From the NCBI GenBank assembly GCA_012521105.1, contig JAAYNA010000028.1:1-52164 (forward strand): a stretch of DNA of 52,164 bases, written 5' to 3'. The notes under the pieces are model-generated. The model made no database searches, was not told the origin of the DNA, and saw nothing but the letters and a program-made list of their open reading frames with translations. A program made the translations under genes and the position numbers. This document shows, piece by piece, positions 1-9,116 of the stretch. Source of the DNA: Clostridiaceae bacterium (GTDB lineage Bacteria > Bacillota > Clostridia > DSM-8532). How positions within the stretch are numbered: the first letter of the stretch is position 1; each line of letters starts with the position of its first letter.

Positions 1-1
1 A

Positions 2-337
2 AAACGGTACCATCGAATGATTGAGCGGGCCTGCGAATACATTAATCAGCACTATACCAATGAAGATATATCGCTGAACGATGTGGCCGCATATGTGAAT
101 TTCAGTCCCAGCCATTTTAGTTCGGTATTCAGCCGGGAAACGGGTAAGAGTTTTATCAGGTATTTAACCGATCTGCGTATGAATAAGGCAAGAGAACTTC
201 TTAAATGTACCGATCTCAGGTGCTCGGATATCAGTATTGCTGTTGGATATAAAGATCCCCATTATTTTTCTTATATTTTTAAAAAAATACATAACTGTTC
301 ACCAACCCAGTACCGCACTTCGAAGACACAATCTTAG
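2..337 (+). CDS. AraC-type DNA-binding C-terminus of a regulator (5' partial)
   Basis: The reading frame is open from base 2, so the gene starts before the window. The visible part, about 111 residues, is a complete AraC/XylS double helix-turn-helix domain. It contains the second-helix pattern DISIAVGYKDPHYFSYIFKK and ends with the usual SPTQYR motif. The kinase gene begins 25 nt downstream, so this is most likely the output domain of a YesN-type response regulator paired with that YesM-type kinase; the receiver domain would lie outside the window. This pairing is inferred. A stand-alone AraC regulator is the alternative. Confidence 0.85.
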   Translation, partial: KRYHRMIERACEYINQHYTNEDISLNDVAAYVNFSPSHFSSVFSRETGKSFIRYLTDLRMNKARELLKCTDLRCSDISIAVGYKDPHYFSYIFKKIHNCSPTQYRTSKTQS

Positions 338-362
338 ATTTTCTCGAAGGTGAGTAAAATTT

Positions 363-1829
363 ATGATGAAATCAAAGCTTTTTGATAACATTGGAATATC
401 ATTCAAGAATCTGAAGCTTAACAGGAAAATACAGCTATTATTACTTCTTATAATTGTGACTCTGTTCATTTTGTTTGCATTGCAGTTCTATAATATGTAC
501 AGATTCAATCAGCAGTATGATCAAATAATAGCAAATGCAGCCGAAGCAGGCAAGTTCAGTATTGACTTCAAAAAGAACTTTGATTATAAAATATATCTTC
601 TAATTGCCGGGCACTCTTCCTTTGAAGAAGAAGATCCTTATGTAAGTGTTAATGAAGCCCGGGTAATTGCACAGGACCTGATAGACAATACCAGCATAGA
701 GGATAATAAGCGACGGGCCGAGATTATTCTGAAGCTTCTCGGCAACCTGGAGAAATATACGAAAAGAATAGAAGACAATAAAAAAGTTGGCGGGCATTAT
801 GATGATAATATAAATATCTGGGAAAACGATGTACAGCTTGTAACCGGGCTTATCCAATCAACAGTTTTAGAATACACCTATTATGAAACAAGCGGAATGG
901 AGCAGGTTAGAGTCAGGGTTTCCGAAAGCCTTAGAAGAATTACGCTATTCAGTTTGATTTTATTTGCTGTCCTTGTTACGGTAGCTCTTTTTTTATCTGT
1001 GATAATACCGAACAGTATTGTCAGACCAATTCATCATCTTAATGATGTGACAAAACAAGTGGCAGAGGGTGATCTGTCTGTTCGTGCAAAAGTGGTATAT
1101 GGTGCGGAAGCCAAGGAGTTGGGTGAGTCGTTAAATATAATGATTAAACAGATAGATAAACTTCTTACTGCTGTAAAAATAGACGAAAAGAATTTAAGAC
1201 AGGCCGAACTGGAATTGTTGCAGGCTCAAATAAATCCGCATTTTCTTTACAATACCCTTGACACAATAATCTGGCTGGCAGAATCGGGTAAACAAAGCGA
1301 AGTGGTTGACCTGGTTGAATCATTATCAGATTTTTTCAGAACATCACTGAGCTGTGGGGATGGTCTTGTCACTCTTCGCGAAGAAGAACGGCATATACGA
1401 AGTTACTTGCAAATCCAGCATGTGAGATATTGTGATATTCTTGAGTATGAAATTGATATTCCTGAAATACTTAAAGAAACAATACTTCCCAAAATAACCC
1501 TGCAGCCAATTATAGAGAATGCTTTGTATCACGGAATTAAGAACCGGCGGGGGATGGGCAGAATTGTTATTAAAGCTTTCGAAGAGAATGGAGATGTAGT
1601 AGTCACAGTTTCAGATAATGGTATAGGGATAACCGATGATCGGCTTGATGAAATCAGGGCAATGCTTGATAAAACTAATGAAAACGGACGATTAGACAAT
1701 GATTCGTACGGATTATTTAATGTTAACGAGCGGATTAAGCTGAAGTTTGGTGAAAAGTATGGCATCTCAATCACCAGTACATATCACGAAGGTACATGTG
1801 TAAGAATAAGAGTTCCTTTAACTCATTGA
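363..1829 (+). CDS. YesM/LytS-type sensor histidine kinase
   Basis: A 488-residue membrane sensor kinase. There is a transmembrane segment near residues 25-45, an extracytoplasmic sensor of about 150 residues, a second transmembrane segment near 195-215, a HAMP linker, and a His_kinase domain with the phospho-acceptor in QINPHFLYNTLD (His293). The C-terminal HATPase domain shows the N box (PIIENALYHGI) and G box (VSDNGIGI). The start follows an AGGTGAG site by 8 nt; a second ATG directly follows it. It is co-directional with the AraC-domain gene upstream and probably signals to it. In this family the usual role is sensing carbohydrate or cell-envelope cues to control an ABC importer. No importer follows here, so any target probably lies upstream of the window. 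Confidence 0.92.
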   Translation: MMKSKLFDNIGISFKNLKLNRKIQLLLLLIIVTLFILFALQFYNMYRFNQQYDQIIANAAEAGKFSIDFKKNFDYKIYLLIAGHSSFEEEDPYVSVNEARVIAQDLIDNTSIEDNKRRAEIILKLLGNLEKYTKRIEDNKKVGGHYDDNINIWENDVQLVTGLIQSTVLEYTYYETSGMEQVRVRVSESLRRITLFSLILFAVLVTVALFLSVIIPNSIVRPIHHLNDVTKQVAEGDLSVRAKVVYGAEAKELGESLNIMIKQIDKLLTAVKIDEKNLRQAELELLQAQINPHFLYNTLDTIIWLAESGKQSEVVDLVESLSDFFRTSLSCGDGLVTLREEERHIRSYLQIQHVRYCDILEYEIDIPEILKETILPKITLQPIIENALYHGIKNRRGMGRIVIKAFEENGDVVVTVSDNGIGITDDRLDEIRAMLDKTNENGRLDNDSYGLFNVNERIKLKFGEKYGISITSTYHEGTCVRIRVPLTH

Positions 1830-1971
1830 AAATTTCCAACATGAAACCAAAAAAATCAAAACCTTTTAGATAAACTTTATAAAATAACAAAACAACCCAA
1901 AAAGAATTTGCATTGATTGCATATTGTTATATTTTTATAATTTAACCGAAACCTTAAATTTAATATGTTTT

Positions 1972-2008
1972 AAAAAAACAGGCCTGTTAAACATGGGCCT
2001 GTTTTTTT
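1972..2008. terminator. Bidirectional intrinsic terminator
   Basis: A perfect 13-bp stem (1972-1984 with 1996-2008) has an 11-nt loop. The A-run on its left and T-run on its right give a U tract on either strand. It sits between the convergent kinase gene and the D-Ala-D-Ala carboxypeptidase gene and fits both. Confidence 0.9.
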
Positions 2009-2018
2009 AGAATTAGTA

Positions 2019-3335
2019 TTAAAACCTGTAATGCCGTCTGTTATAATTTCTTCTTCGAGAAATACTTCTCAATATAAGCCTTAGAATTATAAAGGCAACA
2101 ATGATTATCACTACGGTTATTGTTATCAGCCTGAGCTTTTTATTATTAACAAGTTCTATGGTTTTGTCACGAATTTTTGCAGCCATGGTTTTTTCAATGT
2201 CGTTCATGGCAATGAGCTGAACCGAACCTATTTCTTCACCATTATAATACCAAGTCTTAGTACCTAAAACCTGCCCTTTTTCTATTGGCGCAATAAAAGG
2301 TGTATTCAGTGTTTCCTTAACAGTAACAGCTGTTTGAAGCTTTTCAGCTGAAGTGGGCAGTAAGTGGGTTACCTCACCTAAGGTTTGTAAATCAACAGGA
2401 ATATTATCTACCGAATCAACCACTTCATAGCGACCGTAGTATTCACCTGATGATACCAATGTTTGAATTTTGTAGTTTTTATATCCGTATTCAAGTAATT
2501 CCTGAGACTCCCTGAAAAGAATATCATAATTCTCGGTACCAAGGATTACACCTACCAGCTCAAGGCCTTCTTTGTTAACCGCTGAGAAAACCAAACATCT
2601 TCCGGCCTTTCCGGTATATCCGGTTTTAATTCCTGTTACACGATCATAATACTGGGAAGTACTGTGTAAAAGCTTGTTGGTGGATTCAATATGCCAGTTT
2701 TCCCACTGGTTGCTCGTTCTTAAATTTGTATCGGGCAACGGTACCACTTTTCTGGCTACAATTTCTCTGAAAACAGGGTACTTCATAGCTTCTCTGGCCA
2801 TTATTGCAAGATCACGAGCCGATGAATAGTGGTTATCTTCATCAAGACCGTATGAATTAGTAAAATGAGTATTTTTAAGGCCAAGCCTTGCTGCTTCATT
2901 ATTCATTAAATCTATAAACTCTTCAATTCTCCCCGATGGAGATATGTTTTCGGCAATTACATTAGCAGCTTCGTTCGCTGATATAATTAATACAAAATTC
3001 AGAAGATCATTAAGAGTTAGTTCTTCACCAGCTCTTATACCTGCAATTCCATAATCGAGAGGTATAGTATTTATTGCATTGGCAGACGCTTTCATTTTTG
3101 TGTCAATATCAGCATTTTCAAGGGCTACAAGCGCGGTCATGATTTTTGTTGTACTGGCAGGCGCCCAGCGCAAGTCAGGGTTTTTCTCATACAGAACCTG
3201 TCCGGTTTCCATCTCGACCAAAATTGCAGCCTTTGCAGTTAATTCAAATTCTTCAGCATATGATACTGTTCCAAATACAGGCAGTATAACAACGAATAGA
3301 AAAACCAGACTTATCATTCGTTTAAGACGGTACAT
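2019..3335 (-). CDS. dacF: D-alanyl-D-alanine carboxypeptidase (PBP5/DacF type)
   Basis: A 438-residue low-molecular-weight penicillin-binding protein that trims the terminal D-Ala from peptidoglycan stem peptides outside the membrane. A signal peptide ends near SYA-E (residue 27). The serine peptidase S11 motifs are complete: SxxK at Ser61-Thr-Thr-Lys64, SAN in ISANEAAN, and KTG in GIKTGYTG. A PBP5-like C-terminal beta domain follows. A C-terminal membrane helix and basic tail (near 405-438) suggest anchoring by a transmembrane segment rather than the amphipathic helix of classical PBP5. I chose the ATG at 3335 because the upstream extension has no signal-peptide character and this ATG follows an AAGGAG site. 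The gene appears monocistronic. DacF versus DacB cannot be separated here, so the symbol is tentative. Confidence 0.88.
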   Translation of the reverse strand: MYRLKRMISLVFLFVVILPVFGTVSYAEEFELTAKAAILVEMETGQVLYEKNPDLRWAPASTTKIMTALVALENADIDTKMKASANAINTIPLDYGIAGIRAGEELTLNDLLNFVLIISANEAANVIAENISPSGRIEEFIDLMNNEAARLGLKNTHFTNSYGLDEDNHYSSARDLAIMAREAMKYPVFREIVARKVVPLPDTNLRTSNQWENWHIESTNKLLHSTSQYYDRVTGIKTGYTGKAGRCLVFSAVNKEGLELVGVILGTENYDILFRESQELLEYGYKNYKIQTLVSSGEYYGRYEVVDSVDNIPVDLQTLGEVTHLLPTSAEKLQTAVTVKETLNTPFIAPIEKGQVLGTKTWYYNGEEIGSVQLIAMNDIEKTMAAKIRDKTIELVNNKKLRLITITVVIIIVAFIILRLILRSISRRRNYNRRHYRF

Positions 3336-3557
3336 TGTGTTAAAACACTCTCCTTTTATCTTATGTGTATGAGGAGACAATCTGAAACAACAGGTCACTG
3401 TTGCAAATGTTCTGATCTATGTATTCATACATATTTATCGGCAGAACTGTCCCCTCAGATTATTTATTTTCTTATACTAATAGTCATAAGTATAACAGAA
3501 AACAAACGCCAGATAAAGTTGATTTTTCGTATAAAAGCCTTCCATTTATTAATATGT

Positions 3558-4403
3558 CTATATCTGTTTCGTTATTTGTTTCAGATACTCTCTTGGAGAA
3601 TAACCCGTAACTTTTTTAAAAGCCCTGAAAAAATTAGAATAATCTGAAAAACCGCTTTTTAAAGATGCATTATGAGCACTTTCTCCACTTATTAACAACT
3701 GTTTCGCCCTTGATATCCTTTTATATATTATGTATTCGTGCAAGGTAGAGCCTGTAGTTTGCTTGAATATCTGGCACAGATACGAACCTGAAATATAAAA
3801 TTTATCCTGCAAAGATTTTAATGACAGATCTTTGTTTAGGTTTTGGTCAATATATTCAAGTATTGGCATCAGCCTTTGATGATTTAAGTGGGAGGGCGCA
3901 GAGCGTCTCTCATCTGAAAAAATACGGTTTATCTTGACCAGGATTTCAAGAAAAATTGATAATTTAAGCTGAACATTCCACCTTTTTGAATAAGTATCAA
4001 CCATTATGAGTTTGTCAAAAAGCGCAAGCAACTCATTTATTTCATCGTCGTTGCTGTTAAGCCGGTTTTTCTCACCGTGAGGCCGGTTGAAATAGCAATA
4101 GTTCAGTTCATTTCCTTCTGTAGAAAGTGTCTTTATAATATTTTCAGAAAAGTTAATTACTATTCTTTCATAGGTCTCATTCGATGTAAATGTAGCCTTG
4201 TGTATTTCACCAGGACGCATAAGAAGTATGTCGCCCGGAACGAGATCGTATGAGTTTTTTTCAATAAAATAGCGTACTCCACCCGATAAAAACAAATATA
4301 TCTCATAGTCATCATGAAGGTGAAAATCCATTTTTACCTGATCCATAGGATTTTTTGTACTGTTCTTTATACAAATTATTTCATTATTAAATGTTTCAAG
4401 CAT
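3558..4403 (-). CDS. AraC family regulator with N-terminal cupin domain
   Basis: A 281-residue one-component regulator. The N-terminal half is a cupin-like ligand-binding domain (HLHDDYEIYLFLSGG, then the LVPGDILLMRPGEIH turn). The C-terminal 100 residues are an AraC double helix-turn-helix with GFSDYSNFFRAFKKVTG and a closing SPREY motif. The start at 4403 is preceded by a good GGAAGGAG site with 8-nt spacing, better than a farther upstream in-frame ATG at 4451. It is transcribed divergently from the sugar isomerase and oxidoreductase genes, so it is the obvious candidate to control them in response to a sugar. That link is inferred. Confidence 0.9.
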   Translation of the reverse strand: MLETFNNEIICIKNSTKNPMDQVKMDFHLHDDYEIYLFLSGGVRYFIEKNSYDLVPGDILLMRPGEIHKATFTSNETYERIVINFSENIIKTLSTEGNELNYCYFNRPHGEKNRLNSNDDEINELLALFDKLIMVDTYSKRWNVQLKLSIFLEILVKINRIFSDERRSAPSHLNHQRLMPILEYIDQNLNKDLSLKSLQDKFYISGSYLCQIFKQTTGSTLHEYIIYKRISRAKQLLISGESAHNASLKSGFSDYSNFFRAFKKVTGYSPREYLKQITKQI

Positions 4404-4685
4404 GTTTTTTCTCCTTCCGGACCGCAGGAAACAGATCAGAATATTTGCCATGTTTTAAGGAATCTAAGCTATATATATGGTTATTATTCATTGTATAATG
4501 CTATTTGGACAATGTAAAGCAGTATCCTCGCTGTTTTTTTCAGAATGCCCAGGGCCGTGCCTTTCAATCCCTTACCGGGGAGGCATTTGATAAAACGCCT
4601 GTGCCGTATTGTTCATAAAATGTGCAAAGAAAGCTGTGCGCATTGCTTTGGCGAATAAATCATTAATTAAATGGGAGGTTGGATT

Positions 4686-5546
4686 ATGGCCAGATTTCTG
4701 CTAAGCGGGTTCGCGGATGAGATTGACAGTGATTTAAAAGTGCAGGTGAAAGAACTTAGAAGGCTTGAAATTAACCAAATTGAGATCAGGGGTGTATACG
4801 GTAAAACAATTACAGATTACACCGAAAGTGAAGTAATGGAATTTAAAAAAATACTGGATGATCAGGGCATTAAAGTTTCAGCCCTAGGTTCGCCAATAGG
4901 TAAAATTGGCATAAAGGATGCCTTTGCACCGCATCTTGATAAATTCAAGCATGCAATTAATCTTGCCGGTATACTGGAAACAGGCTATATACGCATGTTT
5001 AGTTTTTACATACCCGAGAATGAAAATCCTGAAAAATACAGGGATGAAGTTCTTGAACGCTGGCATGGCTTTGTACAGGCAGCAAAGAATACGGGTATTA
5101 TTCTTGCCCATGAAAATGAGAAGGGAATATATGGCGATAACGCAGAGAGATGTCTGGATATTATTGAATCTATGAATGTAAGTTATGTCAGGGCAGTGTT
5201 TGATCCTGCAAATTTCATACAGTGTAACGAAGAGACTTTTCCAAAGGCTTATAATATGCTAAAACCATATATCTGCTATATGCATATAAAGGATGCTCTC
5301 TATGAAAGTGGTAAAGTGGTCCCTGCCGGATTTGGGGATGGTAAAGTACCTGAAATTCTAAAGGATATCGATAAATCTTTCAACGGTGAAATGGTCCTGT
5401 CCCTTGAACCCCATCTTGGTTCATTTGTTGGGATGGCAAACCTTGAGAAGTCATTGGATCTTAGTAATATGGAGGAAAGCGGCCCAGGTAAATTTGAGAT
5501 TGCCGTTAAAGCACTCAGAAATATTTTGAATGAGATTAATCAGTAA
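4686..5546 (+). CDS. Sugar phosphate isomerase/epimerase family TIM-barrel protein
   Basis: A 286-residue member of the xylose-isomerase-like TIM barrel (AP endonuclease 2) superfamily. Recognisable metal-site strands are ILAHENEKGIYG (Glu), AVFDPANFIQ (Asp, Asn) and YMHIKDA (His, Asp), with a final LSLEPHL (Glu) near residue 235. The start is the ATG 7 nt after GGGAGG; the earlier in-frame ATG lies at that ribosome site. It is followed 71 nt later by a Gfo/Idh/MocA oxidoreductase gene. Such pairs are common in inositol, glucoside or uronate catabolism, where oxidation to a keto sugar and isomerisation are coupled. The substrate cannot be named from sequence. Confidence 0.85.
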   Translation: MARFLLSGFADEIDSDLKVQVKELRRLEINQIEIRGVYGKTITDYTESEVMEFKKILDDQGIKVSALGSPIGKIGIKDAFAPHLDKFKHAINLAGILETGYIRMFSFYIPENENPEKYRDEVLERWHGFVQAAKNTGIILAHENEKGIYGDNAERCLDIIESMNVSYVRAVFDPANFIQCNEETFPKAYNMLKPYICYMHIKDALYESGKVVPAGFGDGKVPEILKDIDKSFNGEMVLSLEPHLGSFVGMANLEKSLDLSNMEESGPGKFEIAVKALRNILNEINQ

Positions 5547-5617
5547 ACATTACTGAAAAATCTTTTCTTCCGGTTAATAATCAAATGGTCCATTATTAAA
5601 ATTAGGGGGTTTTAAAT

Positions 5618-6724
5618 GTGGAACAGGTGAGAATAGGTCTTGTTGGTTTTGGAGTAATAGGGTTGATGCATTCCAGGTATTTGACCAATGGGGAGGTTTC
5701 GGGTGCTGTTTTATCTTGCATATGCGATATTAATCCAGACAGGCTGAAGCTGGCCAAGGAAATGTACCCTGAGGTAAAGCTGTTTGATGATTATAATGCT
5801 ATGATAAAAAGTGGTGAAGTAGATGCTGTTTTTGTAGCAACGCCCCATTACGATCATCCTAAAATAGCAATAGATGCCTTGAAAAATGGCTTGCACACAT
5901 TAATTGAAAAACCTGCCGGAGTTTATACAAAACAGGTATTGGGTATGAATGAAGTAGCTGAAAAAAGCGGTAAGGTATTTGGAATTATGTATAACCAGAG
6001 AACAAATCCTGTATATCAAAAGCTGCGGGATTTGGTAAAATCGGGTGAACTTGGTGAAATAAAAAGGACAAACTGGATTATCGACTGGTACAGACCCCAA
6101 AGCTATTATGACTCCGGAGGATGGCGTGCTACATGGGCAGGTGAGGGTGGCGGTGTTTTACTTAACCAGGATCCCCATCAATTGGATCTCTGGCAGTGGA
6201 CTTGCGGGATGCCAAAGCGAGTCAGAGCCTTTTGTTACTTTGGTAAGTACCATAACATTGAAGTGGAAGATGACGTAACAGCCTTCGTTGAATATGAAAA
6301 CGGAGCTACCGGCGTATTTGTTACGTCTACTGCCATGACACCTGAAACTAATCGCTTTGAAGTTATGGGGGACAAGGGCAAGGTTGTAATTGAGGATGGC
6401 AAGCTTACTTTTTACAGATTAAGAGTTCCTGAAAGACAGTTTAATCGTGAATATGACGGCGGACAAATTGCAGCTCCTGAATGCTGGAAATGCGAAATTC
6501 CGGTTGCACCGGGCGCGGGAGGACAGCATAAAGAGATTACGCAGAACTTTGTATATGCAATCCTGAAAGGGGAAAAATTATTAGCACCGGGGGTCGAAGG
6601 AATTAACGGTCTACAGATTTCCAATGCGATGCATCTTTCGTCATGGCTTGACGATTGGGTAGAGATACCTGTCGATCCCGATCTTTATTATGAAAAATTA
6701 ATGGAAAAAATTAAATTTTCGTAA
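5618..6724 (+). CDS. Gfo/Idh/MocA family NAD(P)-dependent oxidoreductase
   Basis: A 368-residue sugar or cyclitol dehydrogenase. The N-terminal Rossmann fold begins GLVGFGVIGLMHSRYL. The family's EKP motif (LIEKPAGVYTKQV) carries the catalytic lysine, and the C-terminal alpha/beta domain includes GGVLLNQDPHQLDLWQW, matching the catalytic Asp-x-x-x-His stretch (DPHQLD). The start is GTG, 8 nt after AGGGGG; the ATG overlapping it runs into a stop after four codons. It probably forms an operon with the preceding TIM-barrel gene under the divergent AraC regulator. The exact substrate is unknown. Confidence 0.9.
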   Translation: MEQVRIGLVGFGVIGLMHSRYLTNGEVSGAVLSCICDINPDRLKLAKEMYPEVKLFDDYNAMIKSGEVDAVFVATPHYDHPKIAIDALKNGLHTLIEKPAGVYTKQVLGMNEVAEKSGKVFGIMYNQRTNPVYQKLRDLVKSGELGEIKRTNWIIDWYRPQSYYDSGGWRATWAGEGGGVLLNQDPHQLDLWQWTCGMPKRVRAFCYFGKYHNIEVEDDVTAFVEYENGATGVFVTSTAMTPETNRFEVMGDKGKVVIEDGKLTFYRLRVPERQFNREYDGGQIAAPECWKCEIPVAPGAGGQHKEITQNFVYAILKGEKLLAPGVEGINGLQISNAMHLSSWLDDWVEIPVDPDLYYEKLMEKIKFS

Positions 6725-6814
6725 CAATATGTAATAAACCTTCCGGACCTATGTACAATGTTTCAAATAGCCGATATAATAAAATGACAATACAAAAGAA
6801 AAAGAGGGTCTGGA

Positions 6815-8452
6815 ATGAAAAAAAAGTTTTGGCTTTTTTCTTCGATTCTTCTGTTATTACTTTTTATTTTAAATGTAAATGTTTTTGCTGCTGAATACCG
6901 GGACACCGTAAGAATAGGTTTAAATTATGGCAGTGATGCGGTATCCAGTGTTCAGGTAAGTGCAGAGAAAGGAATTGATATAGGCTATTACAATAACGGA
7001 ACTTTCTCATTGCTTTTGGAGCAGAACAACAGCCAGCCTCTTATAATCAGAAAAGACGGGCACTTTATCAGAACAGAAACAGCTGTTTTGGAATATTCAC
7101 CAACAGAAGGAATTCCCTACGCAGGGAAGGTAATAGGTCCCTGGCATCTGAAAATTGGTGGGGAATTTGCAGATTATAATACCGCTAAGGAAATTTCAGA
7201 AATACTTAATAGAACGGGTCTAATAACTTATGTAGCTTATGAAAACGGCTGGCAGGTATGGACAGGTTTTTACTCCGACAGAAAATCCGCCGAAAACGAT
7301 ATTCCAAATATTAAGGGAAAAATAGATGCGGAAGATATTTCTGTTGTATCCGAGAGTTCGGAAAGACTTGTGATTTACGATGCCGGCTTTAATGTTAAAA
7401 TGGTTTATGGAGGGTCAGGCGGGTATTTGCAGGTGCGCCCAAAGAAGGATAACGATCCGTACCTGTTAAAAGTTAATGGAAAGAGGTATAGGAATTACAT
7501 AGAGATTAGAAGGTATTCGGACAGTGATCTGACACTTATTAATATACTGAATATCGAACAGTATCTTTATGGGGTTGTTCCTGCTGAAATAGAGGCTGAT
7601 GCACCAATAGAAGCCATTAAAGCTCAAGCTGTTGCCGCACGGACTTATACATACAGAAATCTGAACAGATACGAAAAATGGGGTTTTGATCTTACAGATA
7701 CTGTTTCATCCCAGGTGTATAATGGCTACGATGCGGAAAGAGCCACTACGAACAGGGCTGTGGATGAGACAAAAGGCAAAAAAATGCTGTATAATGGCAG
7801 CCTTGCACATGTTTATTATTTTGCTTCAAGCGGTGGCATGACAGCTAACGTTAAAGAGGTATGGGGTTCGGAAATTCCATATCTGGTCAGTGTACCCGAT
7901 CCCTATGAATCCGAAACATCACGTAATTATATATGGGAGAAAACATTAACAGCCGAAGAGATAAAGAAAATACTTTTTATCAGCGGTGTTGAAATAGGGG
8001 ATATAGTTTCTGTCAGTGCAGAGGAGTATTCTCCCTCAGGACGGGTAACAGAGCTTAGAATAACAGGCACCAGGGGCTCGGTAACGTATTATACTCAGGA
8101 TACCAGGATGATATTTAGCCTTAACAGCCAAAAATACACCATTCAGTCAGCCGGTAATATCGTGGTGAAGGCTTCTGACGGTTCGCTGAAAACCATAGCA
8201 TTGGATGGCAGAAATGTGGTTTCAAAATCTGGTACCTCAAAGCTGTCGTCCAAAAATACGGCTGTTTCGGTTATAGGCAGTGGTAATAATACAAGAAAGG
8301 TTAATATGTCATCAGATGCCTACACTTTCAGTGGAAGGGGCTGGGGTCACGGAGTGGGCATGAGCCAGGAAGGAGCCAAAGGTTTTGCAAGACAGGGTTA
8401 TACCTATGATCAGATTCTTAAGCATTATTTTCAGGGTATAACAGTTGACTAA
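6815..8452 (+). CDS. SpoIID/LytB domain protein with SPOR-like domain
   Basis: A 545-residue exported protein with an N-terminal signal peptide ending near VFAAEY. Residues about 108-170 resemble a SPOR repeat (GPWHLKIGGEFADYNTAKEI). The SpoIID domain follows, with VVPAEIEADAPIEAIKAQAV and the terminal GRGWGHGVGMSQEGAKGFA. Proteins with this domain are lytic transglycosylases or amidase enhancers acting on peptidoglycan, best known from forespore engulfment. It is longer than canonical SpoIID (about 340 residues), so it is more likely a paralogue than the engulfment protein itself. The start follows an AGAGGG site. It precedes lspA but a separate promoter lies between. Confidence 0.88.
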   Translation: MKKKFWLFSSILLLLLFILNVNVFAAEYRDTVRIGLNYGSDAVSSVQVSAEKGIDIGYYNNGTFSLLLEQNNSQPLIIRKDGHFIRTETAVLEYSPTEGIPYAGKVIGPWHLKIGGEFADYNTAKEISEILNRTGLITYVAYENGWQVWTGFYSDRKSAENDIPNIKGKIDAEDISVVSESSERLVIYDAGFNVKMVYGGSGGYLQVRPKKDNDPYLLKVNGKRYRNYIEIRRYSDSDLTLINILNIEQYLYGVVPAEIEADAPIEAIKAQAVAARTYTYRNLNRYEKWGFDLTDTVSSQVYNGYDAERATTNRAVDETKGKKMLYNGSLAHVYYFASSGGMTANVKEVWGSEIPYLVSVPDPYESETSRNYIWEKTLTAEEIKKILFISGVEIGDIVSVSAEEYSPSGRVTELRITGTRGSVTYYTQDTRMIFSLNSQKYTIQSAGNIVVKASDGSLKTIALDGRNVVSKSGTSKLSSKNTAVSVIGSGNNTRKVNMSSDAYTFSGRGWGHGVGMSQEGAKGFARQGYTYDQILKHYFQGITVD

Positions 8453-8465
8453 ATGACGGTTTTGA

Positions 8466-8542
8466 AAGCATGAGATATTACTCCCGAATTACCCGCTGTT
8501 TTGAACTCCTGGAAGGAAGCAAAAGGAACCGCCCTCATGCTT
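8466..8542. other. Long-range inverted repeat between SpoIID-like gene and lspA
   Basis: A perfect 9-bp pair (8466-8474 with 8534-8542) encloses about 59 nt that contains a smaller possible hairpin around GAACTCCTGGAAGGAAGC. It lies just upstream of the lspA promoter. It could be a terminator-like or small-RNA structure, but it has no U-run and no recognised family signature. Confidence 0.25.
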
Positions 8543-8560
8543 CCATAATCATTTTCCGGG

Positions 8561-8590
8561 TTGACATAGGGTTGGGCCTGCAGGTATACT
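8561..8590 (+). promoter_or_regulatory. Sigma-A promoter of lspA
   Basis: TTGACA (8561-8566) and TATACT (8585-8590) are separated by 18 nt, one mismatch in total from consensus. The predicted transcript starts near 8597, about 20 nt before the lspA start codon. Confidence 0.7.
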
Positions 8591-8617
8591 GATATGGGTA
8601 ACGAAGGGGGAAATTGC

Positions 8618-9115
8618 ATGTTTTGGACTATTTTTATAGCCATATTTATTATACTGGATCAGGTAACAAAAACCTATGTAAGAAGAAATATGCCCTTAGG
8701 TCATAAAATTGAAGTGATACCCGATTTTTTTTATTTTACGCATGTTGAAAATCCTGGTGCTGCTTTTGGTATACTAAAGAACGGCAGATACTTTTTTATA
8801 GTACTGACTGTGATAATTTGTATTATATTGGCTTATTACATGATAAAAAACAAGCATAAAATTTTAAGACTTTCAATCTCCTTTGTTTTGGCGGGAGCAA
8901 TAGGAAACTGGATTGACCGCGTACTTCGGGGTGAGGTAACAGATTTTCTTGATTTCTATATCTTTGGTTATGATTATCCGGTTTTTAATATTGCTGATAT
9001 TTGTATTAACATTGGTACATTTATGCTGTTTATTTATATTCTTTTTATTTACAAAGAACCTGAAAGGCAGGACGCAAGCAATGAAGCTTTAATGAGCGAA
9101 ACAGGTGAGAGTTAG
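8618..9115 (+). CDS. lspA: Lipoprotein signal peptidase (signal peptidase II)
   Basis: A 165-residue, four-helix inner-membrane aspartyl protease that removes signal peptides from diacylglyceryl prolipoproteins. The family blocks are clear: an N-terminal DQVTK, NPGAAFG near residue 45, GNWIDR with Asp100, and FNIADICINIG with Asp127; the two aspartates are the catalytic pair. The length is typical. The start at 8618 follows GAAGGGGG; an upstream in-frame ATG at 8594 would place the ribosome site inside the coding region. rluD follows after a single base, the usual Firmicutes lspA-rluD arrangement. Likely client lipoproteins in this window include those encoded at 13736, 29782 and 31600. Confidence 0.96.
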   Translation: MFWTIFIAIFIILDQVTKTYVRRNMPLGHKIEVIPDFFYFTHVENPGAAFGILKNGRYFFIVLTVIICIILAYYMIKNKHKILRLSISFVLAGAIGNWIDRVLRGEVTDFLDFYIFGYDYPVFNIADICINIGTFMLFIYILFIYKEPERQDASNEALMSETGES

Positions 9116-9116
9116 C

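Noticed and set aside
8490..8530. Small SRP RNA, suggested by a CCTGGAAGGAAGCA stretch
   Set aside because: The conserved CAGGTCCGGAAGGAAGCAG apical domain is not complete and the flanking helix does not fit 4.5S RNA.
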